Below are positions 1 through 7,523 of a DNA stretch of 12,733 bases, piece by piece. The position numbers and the translations under genes are program-made. Under the pieces are notes generated by a model that saw only the letters and a list, made by a program, of their open reading frames with translations, was not told the DNA's origin and did not search any database. Positions within the stretch are counted from its first letter, which is position 1; each line of letters starts with the position of its first letter. The stretch comes from AM-2324 sp042091035 (lineage in GTDB: Bacteria; Bacteroidota; Bacteroidia; Chitinophagales; Saprospiraceae), in the NCBI GenBank assembly GCA_042091035.1, contig JBELIG010000078.1, forward strand, positions 1 through 12,733, read 5' to 3'.

Positions 1-3000
1 TGTCCCAGTGAACAGATCTTACCTGCATCCATCAGATAACCGAAGAGGTTCTCATTGCGGATAGCAGCCTGTTGAAGATCCTTCAGAGCCTGCTCTGCTT
101 GAGTAGCTTTGCAAGTCTTCAGATTCTCTACTGTGCGGATCTGATCCTGTTTCTCATCCTCGGTAGCACGGATAACTTCATCCGGAATGACTGTCGGTGA
201 TCCATCCTTGTTTAGGAAGGTATTCACACCGATGATTGGATAGTCTCCGTTGTGCTTTAAGGTCTCGTAGTATAGAGACTCTTCCTGTATCTTTCCACGC
301 TGATACATAGTCTCCATAGCTCCAAGTACCCCACCACGCTCGGTGATGCGATCAAACTCAGTCAATACCGCTTCTTCAACCAGGTCAGTCAGCTCTTCAA
401 TGATGAATGAACCTTGTAAGGTATTCTCATTCTTCGCCAATCCAAGCTCGTGGTTGATGATCATCTGAATCGCCACTGCACGTCTTACAGATTCCTCCGT
501 AGGAGTCGTGATGGCCTCATCGTAGGCATTTGTATGTAGTGAATTACAGTTGTCATAGATTGCATAAAGTGCCTGCAAGGTTGTTCGGATGTCGTTGAAC
601 GAAATCTCCTGTGCGTGCAGGGAACGACCGGAAGTCTGAATATGATACTTCAGCTTCTGTGAACGGTCATTACCGCCATACTTATGCTTGATTGCTTTTG
701 CCCAAATCCTTCTTGCCACACGACCGATAACCGCATATTCCGGATCTACTCCATTAGAGAAGAAGAAGGAAAGGTTTGGTGCAAAGGCATTGATATCCAT
801 ACCTCTGGATAAGTAGTATTCTACAAAGGTGAATCCATTAGACAAGGTAAAGGCCAACTGCGTGATTGGGTTTGCACCCGCCTCTGCAATATGGTAACCT
901 GAAATCGATACCGAGTAGAAGTTTCTAACATTGTTGTGGATAAAGTACTCTTGTACATCTCCCATCAACTTCAAAGAGAATTCCGTAGAGAAGATACAGG
1001 TGTTCTGTGCCTGATCCTCCTTCAGGATATCCGCCTGAACGGTACCACGAACAGAAGACAAAGCCTTTAGTCTGCATTGCTCATAAGCATCTGCCTCCAG
1101 GATCAAATCTCCTGTAAGCCCTAAAAGCATCAAGCCAAGCTGATCATTATTGTCAGGAATCGCTCCTTTATAGGAAGGTCTTTCCAGACCCTTATCATCG
1201 TATAGTTCTTTTTTCTTCGCTTCTACCTTTGCTTCCAGTCCATGCTCCTTGATATACAGCTCACATTGCTGATCAATAGCCGCATTCATGAAAAAGGCAC
1301 AAAGCGTAGCTGCCGGTCCATTGATCGTCATAGATACAGAAGTCGTCGGTGCACAGAGGTCAAAACCTGAGTACAACTTCTTCGCATCATCCAAACAACA
1401 GATACTCACCCCAGAGTTACCCACCTTACCATATATATCAGGCCTAGGTGCAGGATCTTCCCCATATAATGTAACGGAATCAAATGCTGTTGATAAACGA
1501 GCTGCTGGCATATCTGAAGACAGGTAGTGGAAACGCGTATTGGTACGCTCTGGTCCACCCTCTCCGGCAAACATCCTCGTTGGATCTTCCCCTTTACGCT
1601 TGAATGGGAATACACCCGCCGTGTAAGGGAATTCACCAGGTACATTTTCCTGCAAACACCACATCAGTATTTCTCCCCAGTCTTTATACCTTGGAAGTAC
1701 TACTCTTGGAATTTTTGACTGAGAAAGAGACTTTGTAAACGTTGGAACGCGAATCTCTTTGTTTCTTACTTTATAGATAAATTCATCCGCAGAATAAGCG
1801 GCTTTCTTTTCTTCCCAAGCTGCCAATAAACGCTTGCTATCTCCATCCAGATCCAGCTCCAAGGAAGCTTGCTCTTTCTTTAAGTGCTCAATGGTATTTG
1901 TAAGTTCTGGGCTTTGCTCTCTTGATGTTAATAACTCAATAGTCTGCTCCAAACCAAACAACTTACGTGCAATTCCTACCTGCTTTTCCACACGTTCGTC
2001 ATAAGCTCTGTTGTTCTCAGAGATTTCTGANNNNNNNNNNNNNNNNNNNNNNNNNNNNNNNNNNNNNNNNNNNNNNNNNNNNNNNNNNNNNNNNNNNNNN
2101 NNNNNNNNNNNNNNNNNNNNNNNNNNNNNNCCACGCTTATCAAACTTATTCAAGGCAATGATGTCAGCAAAGTCAAGCATGTCTATCTTCTCCAACTGCG
2201 TTGCTGCTCCATACTCAGGAGTCATCACATACAAAGACATATCTGAATGATCAATGATCTCCGTATCAGACTGTCCGATACCGGAAGTCTCCAGAATAAT
2301 TAGATCATAATTCGCTGACTTTATAATATCTACAGCACTTTGAACGTGCTTTGATAGGGCAAGATTCGACTGGCGCGTTGCCAGTGAACGCATAAATACG
2401 CGTTCATCCCTTGCTGAATTCATTCGTATTCTATCCCCCAAAAGGGCACCTCCTGTCTTACGCTTAGATGGATCTACTGAAATAACGCCGATCTGCTTCT
2501 CTGGAAAATCCATCAAAAATCGTCTAATCAGTTCATCAACCAAGCTGGACTTACCGGCACCTCCAGTACCTGTAATTCCTAAGACTGGCACATTCAATGT
2601 TTCAACCTTCTTTCTTAAACCCTCCATCCAACTTTCACTCGCTTCAGGAAAGTTCTCAACAGCAGAAATAAGCTGAGCTAATGCAGTTGAATTCTTTTCC
2701 TCTATAGTGGATAAGTCTGCTTTTTGATTCACTCCAACTGGAAAATCACAGTTTTCCAAGACATGGTTAATCATTCCCTGCAAACCCATGTCACGACCAT
2801 CATCCGGAGAATATATTCTGGTGATCCCATGATCGTGAAGTTCTTTAATTTCCGAAGGAAGAATAGTACCTCCTCCTCCTCCGAAGATCTTTATATGATC
2901 TGCGCCTGCCTCTTTCAACAGGTCATACATGTACTTGAAAAATTCGTTGTGCCCTCCCTGATAGGAAGTGATTGCTATACCTTGAACATCCTCTTGAATA

Positions 3001-3176
3001 GCAGTTTTTACGATCTCTTGAACAGATCGATTATGTCCTAAGTGGATAATCTCCGCACCAGAACTCTGCATCACACGACGCATAATATTGATTGCTGCAT
3101 CATGACCATCGAAAAGGGAAGCGGCGGTCACAATTCTGATTTTATTCTTTGGTTGGTATACTAACGCTTTGTTCAT
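1..3176 (-). CDS. icmF: Fused isobutyryl-CoA mutase IcmF (adenosylcobalamin-dependent), C-terminus cut by window edge, internal assembly gap
   Basis: Interconverts isobutyryl-CoA and n-butyryl-CoA by a B12 radical mechanism; in this family the mutase is fused to its own G-protein chaperone. Domains seen in order: an N-terminal B12-binding domain with DGHD at residues 23-26 (His25 the expected cobalt ligand) and a glycine run FGGGGG near 98-103; a MeaB-like GTPase with Walker A GTGGAGKS at 203-210, ETSGIGQSD near 295 and NKFD at 343-346; then the linker and mutase barrel. Within the barrel, RMFAGEGG (Phe codon 1569-1571), QNTCIF (Gln codon 1005-1007) and GYHIAEAGA (His codon 891-893) are visible. 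Methylmalonyl-CoA mutases carry Tyr and Arg at the Phe and Gln positions, so isobutyryl-CoA is the favoured substrate. The frame is the same on both sides of the N run. The last visible residues, KICSLGQ or H, lie about 20 residues before the usual end. ATG at 3176 fits the family N-terminus. Confidence 0.95.
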   Translation of the reverse strand, partial: MNKALVYQPKNKIRIVTAASLFDGHDAAINIMRRVMQSSGAEIIHLGHNRSVQEIVKTAIQEDVQGIAITSYQGGHNEFFKYMYDLLKEAGADHIKIFGGGGGTILPSEIKELHDHGITRIYSPDDGRDMGLQGMINHVLENCDFPVGVNQKADLSTIEEKNSTALAQLISAVENFPEASESWMEGLRKKVETLNVPVLGITGTGGAGKSSLVDELIRRFLMDFPEKQIGVISVDPSKRKTGGALLGDRIRMNSARDERVFMRSLATRQSNLALSKHVQSAVDIIKSANYDLIILETSGIGQSDTEIIDHSDMSLYVMTPEYGAATQLEKIDMLDFADIIALNKFDKRXXXXXXXXXXXXXXXXXXXXXXXXXXXXXXXXXXSEISENNRAYDERVEKQVGIARKLFGLEQTIELLTSREQSPELTNTIEHLKKEQASLELDLDGDSKRLLAAWEEKKAAYSADEFIYKVRNKEIRVPTFTKSLSQSKIPRVVLPRYKDWGEILMWCLQENVPGEFPYTAGVFPFKRKGEDPTRMFAGEGGPERTNTRFHYLSSDMPAARLSTAFDSVTLYGEDPAPRPDIYGKVGNSGVSICCLDDAKKLYSGFDLCAPTTSVSMTINGPAATLCAFFMNAAIDQQCELYIKEHGLEAKVEAKKKELYDDKGLERPSYKGAIPDNNDQLGLMLLGLTGDLILEADAYEQCRLKALSSVRGTVQADILKEDQAQNTCIFSTEFSLKLMGDVQEYFIHNNVRNFYSVSISGYHIAEAGANPITQLAFTLSNGFTFVEYYLSRGMDINAFAPNLSFFFSNGVDPEYAVIGRVARRIWAKAIKHKYGGNDRSQKLKYHIQTSGRSLHAQEISFNDIRTTLQALYAIYDNCNSLHTNAYDEAITTPTEESVRRAVAIQMIINHELGLAKNENTLQGSFIIEELTDLVEEAVLTEFDRITERGGVLGAMETMYQRGKIQEESLYYETLKHNGDYPIIGVNTFLNKDGSPTVIPDEVIRATEDEKQDQIRTVENLKTCKATQAEQALKDLQQAAIRNENLFGYLMDAGKICSLG
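2031..2130. other. Assembly gap of exactly 100 Ns inside icmF
   Basis: One hundred N bases interrupt icmF just after the GTPase NKxD motif (NKFDKRG) and resume at SEISENNRAYD. Exactly 100 is a common placeholder for a gap of unknown size. From memory of IcmF proteins, about 80-90 residues separate these two landmarks, against about 33 codons allowed here, so the true gap is probably nearer 250 bp. The frame being kept across the Ns may be chance. Confidence 0.9.
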
Positions 3177-3214
3177 AAAAGACTTAATTTTGGTTAGAGC
3201 GTTTAACTATGTCA

Positions 3215-3243
3215 CAAAAATACTAAATATTATCGTTCTTCAA
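3215..3243 (-). promoter_or_regulatory. Likely Bacteroidota-type promoter for icmF
   Basis: Read on the minus strand there is TTG (3243-3241), 18 bases, then TATTTTTG (3222-3215), an exact match to the Bacteroidota -7 element TAnnTTTG with -33 TTG at the usual spacing. Transcription would begin roughly 30-35 bases before the icmF ATG at 3176. The match is by eye and has not been tested. Confidence 0.55.
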
Positions 3244-3300
3244 CGAATACTTATTTAATTGTCCTTGTAAAGGAAAAGTAAAAGTTAGCTTACCAAGATC

Positions 3301-3885
3301 ATGAAAACAAGATTCATCCATAGCCTATTCCGTGAAAGTTCTTTCGAACTTAGTTTTCGCACTGTGGATAAGGTTATTAAGTATGATGAACATCCATTCT
3401 ATAGACAGTTTACATCCACTGGCCTTAAGGCAATAGATTTTTTGTTCCTTGAAAAGGATCACTTGGTTTTCGTCGAATTAAAAAACTATGGGCAGTATGC
3501 CCCTAAGGACGACTATCCTGATGCCGCAGAACTAGCCGAAACACTAAAAGCTAAATACAAGGGATCACATACTGGAGTAAACGCTATTTGCTCCTATTAC
3601 AGACAGCGACAGCCAGGTAAGACAATTTTCAAACTATTGGATAAACTTCCTTTGGCCTTTCAACAAAGACATCCGTGGTATTTGAAATCAAAAGCTTTCT
3701 TTGGCAATAGAATACTCTTCTTGCTCATTATTGGTTTTCCAAAGACAGAACTAGAATCTGTGAAATCAGCCTATTGTCAGACACTAAAAGAGGTCTGGAG
3801 TAATTACCTAAATATTCCTATGGAGATCATAGTGGAAGATTCGGAAGAAGACTTTGAGGGCTTAGACCTTAAAATACTTACTTAA
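3301..3885 (+). CDS. Hypothetical protein with PD-(D/E)XK nuclease-like signature
   Basis: I do not recognise the family. The 194-residue protein has no signal peptide or clear membrane span, so it is probably cytoplasmic. Residues 42-64 read as two beta strands joined by a turn, with Asp46 in AIDFLFLE and then Glu59 and Lys61 in FVELKNYG. This spacing, D-x12-E-x-K with the hydrophobic strand before ExK, is the core pattern of PD-(D/E)XK phosphodiesterases, and Glu14 in the N-terminal stretch could be a further helix acid. A second hydrophobic strand (RILFLLIIGF, 137-146) follows, and the C-terminus is acidic (VEDSEEDFEG). The gene stands alone, divergent from icmF and overlapping the end of the convergent patatin gene by 8 bp. 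ATG 3301 is chosen as the start of the open frame; there is no clear Shine-Dalgarno site. That it is a gene is likely; a nuclease function is inference only. Confidence 0.75.
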   Translation: MKTRFIHSLFRESSFELSFRTVDKVIKYDEHPFYRQFTSTGLKAIDFLFLEKDHLVFVELKNYGQYAPKDDYPDAAELAETLKAKYKGSHTGVNAICSYYRQRQPGKTIFKLLDKLPLAFQQRHPWYLKSKAFFGNRILFLLIIGFPKTELESVKSAYCQTLKEVWSNYLNIPMEIIVEDSEEDFEGLDLKILT

Positions 3886-6130
3886 AGCATGCCTTGAACT
3901 TTGATAAGGCTTCTTGATTAGCAGGGTTTCTTTCTAAGTTATCAATCGTCTCTTCATATTCTCGCTTACTTAGATTCAAACTGATTGGCACCTTTACTTT
4001 TTCCTCTGCACTGGTACAGACAAAGCTGATGTGTTCCAACATATCCTCCCCCAACAGTTCGTGTAAAAAACCGATATAATTATCGTTCTCATAATTCTGC
4101 AAACGAACAATATCGCCCGCCAGAGCTAAAGGATTGAGCAAACCATCGAGAACACCTTCTTTTTCCAATGAACTAATTTTTTCATCCCGAGCAAAGGCTC
4201 TCAATTCCACAATCACAACTCCAGAAGTATGTTCCTTGATCCAATCTTCAAAAACATGAATAAAACGCGCTGTTGCCTTAAGGCCAAAGTTGTCTCTCAG
4301 ACCGGCATCCAAAACTTGTATACCCGGCTCTGAAGGTAAGTTCACATTTGGCAATACATAGGGAAAAGAGGCATTCATGCGCAAGGCAGAAGAGTACCTT
4401 AGATTTGATGCATTTTGTTCCTTGAAGATCAATCCAAAATCAACACCATCGTAGTTCACAGGTAAATTCTTTTCCCAGTATATAGGATTCGCCATCATGT
4501 AAGAAACCCCTATAGAAGACACATAAAGGGATCTTCCATCATTTACAATAGAAGGGTTTGTTAGTAAAACTGGAAGTTGTGCAGAATCTTCCAAGGTTTT
4601 AAAATAACTCAGCGGCACGTCAAAAATATTGTTTGTGCCATCATTCAGCCTTTTTTCAAAAGCATATGCACGATCCAAGGGTTGCTTCTCACCATTGACT
4701 TCTCGCTTTGCCAATGGCATAAATAAATCTGTAGAAACATAGGTAAACAAAACTGCATTCAATAGATCTTCTCTGAGGTCCTCCAGATATTCTGGATTTT
4801 GAAGGTCTATGGAAGGGTCTTGCATGGATTGATTATAAAGTCCCCTGAAATAAGCCTGACCAAACATTCCACCAGATGCGCCAAGCATTAGGGCCGTTTG
4901 ATCCATCAATGGCCTATCTGTCATCTCCTCCAATGCTTGCAATACCTTAAAGGTCCACACCGCAGACTTCAATCCTCCACCAGATGAACTAAAAATCAGC
5001 AATTTGGGCTTCTCGGTTCCCTGACTATTTTTGGATTTCCATTGATCTAGTATATTTATAGTTGCCTGTTTATCTTTTTGGAATTGATCGAAGGTAGCTG
5101 TGCGTTCAAAATTATCTAATGAGTAGTCCGCTTTTGTGCTATAATCAATACCATAGGCGACTGCCAAATGATTGAATACCTCCTGTTTGCTCAACTGATT
5201 CCACAGCACTAAAAAAAGAATGAATGCTAATGTACGCCATCTCGAAAACCAGTAGGTCATGGCCCCAAACAAAGAGATCAATAATGAAAAAAGAAGTAGA
5301 CTACTCGATGCTGCTGGAATCTGAAAAAGAGGATTTTCTGCAAATATTCCAGAGAAGAAAAGCACCAGAATACTCAAAAGCTGAAAGCTGATAATATTAG
5401 AATGGTTGTGTCTGAATATCTTTAACATTTCCTCTTCTGAATAATGCTGTACATCTCTTACCGGCCTTACTTTTCCTCGTTCTGTGACGAAAAAATCTAC
5501 CTGTGGCTGTGCCTTTCCTTCTTTAAAATTTCGAAAAACCTGCTCTAAGCGATTGCGCTCTTTTTTAGTAGATTCTACTTTCTTTTGAATATTTCGCAGC
5601 AGTTTGATCTCCCGATTTAAGTCTTTATTGGTATATCTAAAGTACAAGGTCAAAAGACCCAGGATGAGTAAATTACCCACCAATAAACCAAGGATATCAA
5701 TAAATATATCCGCTCCACTGCTCAATTCCATCTGTTTATCAAAGTCCCAAATCGCATAGATATAGACAAGAAGAAACACAAAAGGGAAGAAGAAGTTATT
5801 AAAGCTAAACTTTATGAATGGTCTTTCTAATGTTGCTAAAAAAGGAAAGCGATGAGAGTGCAGAATATAGGTTGTCAGATTCCAGTTTATGGTCATCCAT
5901 CCTAAGGATACCCCGATCAACAAAAAGCTCAAAAAGCCTGCATTATCGAGGTATAAAGGCTTCAGAAACAAATAATGAAAGCCATAGGTTTTACCAACCT
6001 GACCAAAGACCAGCATTATCAAAAATGCATAGATAGACAGCAACAACAAATTATGTTGTAAATGAGCCAGGCCCAATTGAAAGGGAAAGGATCTATAGAT
6101 CCCCTGTAGGGTTGTCTTAATTTTAGTCAT
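3878..6130 (-). CDS. Multi-pass membrane protein with C-terminal patatin-like phospholipase domain
   Basis: Probable lipid acyl hydrolase anchored in the membrane. The first ~310 of 750 residues carry hydrophobic segments at about 25-45, 64-90, 112-128, 143-165, 247-263, 273-293 and a short one at 299-311. Between the fourth and fifth is a charged, probably coiled-coil stretch (168-205) rich in Lys, Arg and Glu. The patatin domain runs from about 375 to 745: oxyanion-hole SGGGLK at 383-388, nucleophile elbow GASGG at 417-421 (Ser419), and catalytic Asp608 in DAGLRDNFG, so the Ser-Asp dyad is complete. The natural substrate is unknown. It is the last gene of a likely ligA operon, 23 bp after the TlpA-like gene, which also argues for the envelope. 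The side of the membrane on which the catalytic domain lies depends on whether the short seventh segment spans. Start ATG 6130 leaves a short polar N-terminus before the first helix. Confidence 0.88.
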   Translation of the reverse strand: MTKIKTTLQGIYRSFPFQLGLAHLQHNLLLLSIYAFLIMLVFGQVGKTYGFHYLFLKPLYLDNAGFLSFLLIGVSLGWMTINWNLTTYILHSHRFPFLATLERPFIKFSFNNFFFPFVFLLVYIYAIWDFDKQMELSSGADIFIDILGLLVGNLLILGLLTLYFRYTNKDLNREIKLLRNIQKKVESTKKERNRLEQVFRNFKEGKAQPQVDFFVTERGKVRPVRDVQHYSEEEMLKIFRHNHSNIISFQLLSILVLFFSGIFAENPLFQIPAASSSLLLFSLLISLFGAMTYWFSRWRTLAFILFLVLWNQLSKQEVFNHLAVAYGIDYSTKADYSLDNFERTATFDQFQKDKQATINILDQWKSKNSQGTEKPKLLIFSSSGGGLKSAVWTFKVLQALEEMTDRPLMDQTALMLGASGGMFGQAYFRGLYNQSMQDPSIDLQNPEYLEDLREDLLNAVLFTYVSTDLFMPLAKREVNGEKQPLDRAYAFEKRLNDGTNNIFDVPLSYFKTLEDSAQLPVLLTNPSIVNDGRSLYVSSIGVSYMMANPIYWEKNLPVNYDGVDFGLIFKEQNASNLRYSSALRMNASFPYVLPNVNLPSEPGIQVLDAGLRDNFGLKATARFIHVFEDWIKEHTSGVVIVELRAFARDEKISSLEKEGVLDGLLNPLALAGDIVRLQNYENDNYIGFLHELLGEDMLEHISFVCTSAEEKVKVPISLNLSKREYEETIDNLERNPANQEALSKFKACFK

Positions 6131-6153
6131 TGGTCAGGTCAGTCTTATGCCTG

Positions 6154-7518
6154 TTATTTATCTGCAAATATCTCTTCTAGTTTTTTCTCTAAAGCTGGTC
6201 CTCTCAATTTCAATGCAAGGATATTTCCTTCCTCATCAATCAACACGGTATGTGGTATTGAGGATACGCCGTACATCTTACCAACCACATTGCTCCATCC
6301 CTTAAGATCTGAAACTTGCGGCCAAGTCAAGCCATCTTTTTCAATAGCTCCCAACCATCTTCCTTTGTCTTTATCCAAGCTGATTCCCAATATCTCAAAG
6401 CCTTTATCCTTGTATTTATCATAGACCTTTACAACATTTGGATTCTCTCTGCGACAAGGGCCACACCAAGATGCCCAGAAATCAAGTAAAACAACCTTTC
6501 CTTTAAGATCCTCTAAGCTGATTGGATTTCCTTCAGGGTCATTCTGTGAAAACAAAGGAGCAGCTCCACCAATTCGGTAGGCATCCATTCGTTTAATCTT
6601 TGCCTCAAGCATAGATCTTATTTCCGGCTTAATGGTTTTGAATTCTTCTAAAAAGCTTTTCGCAAAAACAGAGTAATTGCCGTGCTTCTTCTCCTCTAAA
6701 CCTGCGAGAATCCCCCCGTAAGCAAGAACTTTTGCCTGTCCATTTGTCGCTCGGAAAAGCTGAGATTTGATAGCATTTTCGTGATCCTCAGTGGTCAGGG
6801 TATACGAAGAAACGAAGGTTGAAAACTCTTTAAATGCTTCATAGAGCCATGAATTGTTATACACATTCGGATTATTAAAGTCTATGCCCTCAAATCGCTT
6901 ATTCACATAATGTAGAAGCTCATTATTGAAGGTCTCAGGGTCTGCCTGAAAAGTCTGGTAGGTCATGATATCATAACAAGATCCAAAAAATGGTTTGATG
7001 GTAGCAAAACTGTCTCTCAGTTCTTTCTCATCAACTGCGATGCGCTCAAATATTTGACCTATACTTTCTGCTTGTTCTGGATTGCTTCTTACACTATGCC
7101 ACTTTTTAACCATATTGTCACGCTTCTTATTGATGTCGCGCAAGGCTTTAGTAGCGATGGTATATTGTCCATTCAAACTATTCCTGTCAAACCTTAGTGC
7201 CCTAAATGATTGCTGAGTCAACAACATATTTTCATCAGATCCTGGCTCCAGTATTATAGGCTTCATGTTTCTTGTATCCGTTCCTACATAGAAAAATCGA
7301 ACGGACGAAAGCTCTACCTCCACTCTAGCCATACTATCTACAACAGGAACATTGGCCAATTCCTCAAAGGAAAAACCATTGAACTGCATGACCTTAAATG
7401 ACTGCACTGCACTGTTCTCAAATTTTATGGTCAATGCCGCCATAGATTTCTCAGCAGTATCTTGAGCCACAAGAACGGTTGAGCTTATTAATACAAATAG
7501 GAAACTGAATAAACGCAT
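6154..7518 (-). CDS. Secreted TlpA/ResA-like thiol-disulfide oxidoreductase
   Basis: Periplasmic thioredoxin-fold protein of 454 residues. A signal peptide covers about residues 1-18 (RLFSFLFVLISSTVLVA, cleavage probably before Gln19). Residues ~25-310 form a long N-terminal region, starting with a beta-rich part that resembles the DUF4369-type domain common before Bacteroidota TlpA proteins, then a helical part. The C-terminal thioredoxin domain (about 318-454) has the AhpC/TSA-TlpA layout: APLFSQNDPEG, KGKVVLLDFWASWCGPC with the redox pair Cys352/Cys355, GISLDKDKGRW, and the cis-proline loop SSIPHT (Pro422). Such proteins reduce or isomerise disulfides in exported proteins or cytochrome c maturation; the partner cannot be read from this context. 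The ATG lies 5 bp after the ligA stop and 23 bp separate its stop from the patatin gene, so it is probably translated from the ligA transcript. There is no lipobox, so it should be soluble. Confidence 0.92.
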   Translation of the reverse strand: MRLFSFLFVLISSTVLVAQDTAEKSMAALTIKFENSAVQSFKVMQFNGFSFEELANVPVVDSMARVEVELSSVRFFYVGTDTRNMKPIILEPGSDENMLLTQQSFRALRFDRNSLNGQYTIATKALRDINKKRDNMVKKWHSVRSNPEQAESIGQIFERIAVDEKELRDSFATIKPFFGSCYDIMTYQTFQADPETFNNELLHYVNKRFEGIDFNNPNVYNNSWLYEAFKEFSTFVSSYTLTTEDHENAIKSQLFRATNGQAKVLAYGGILAGLEEKKHGNYSVFAKSFLEEFKTIKPEIRSMLEAKIKRMDAYRIGGAAPLFSQNDPEGNPISLEDLKGKVVLLDFWASWCGPCRRENPNVVKVYDKYKDKGFEILGISLDKDKGRWLGAIEKDGLTWPQVSDLKGWSNVVGKMYGVSSIPHTVLIDEEGNILALKLRGPALEKKLEEIFADK

Positions 7519-7523
7519 TACTA

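Noticed and set aside
1288..1718. Plus-strand open frames of 79 and 63 codons
   Set aside because: They lie opposite icmF, whose reading frame shows conserved mutase motifs throughout; the plus-strand proteins resemble nothing.
1967..2250. Plus-strand open frames crossing the N run
   Set aside because: Their length comes from the unknown bases, and the minus-strand icmF frame explains both sides.
2724..3041. Plus-strand open frame of 105 codons
   Set aside because: It is antisense to the B12-binding domain of icmF and has no recognisable domain or start context.
3185..3192. TAATTTTG as a -7 box for the nuclease-like gene
   Set aside because: The nearest TTG upstream is only 13 bases away and the box is over 100 bases before the start codon, so the match is not convincing.
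3301..6130. Nuclease-like gene and patatin gene as a two-gene defence system
   Set aside because: They are convergent rather than co-transcribed, and no sensor, cyclase, helicase or other defence partner is present. The patatin gene belongs with ligA and the TlpA-like gene.
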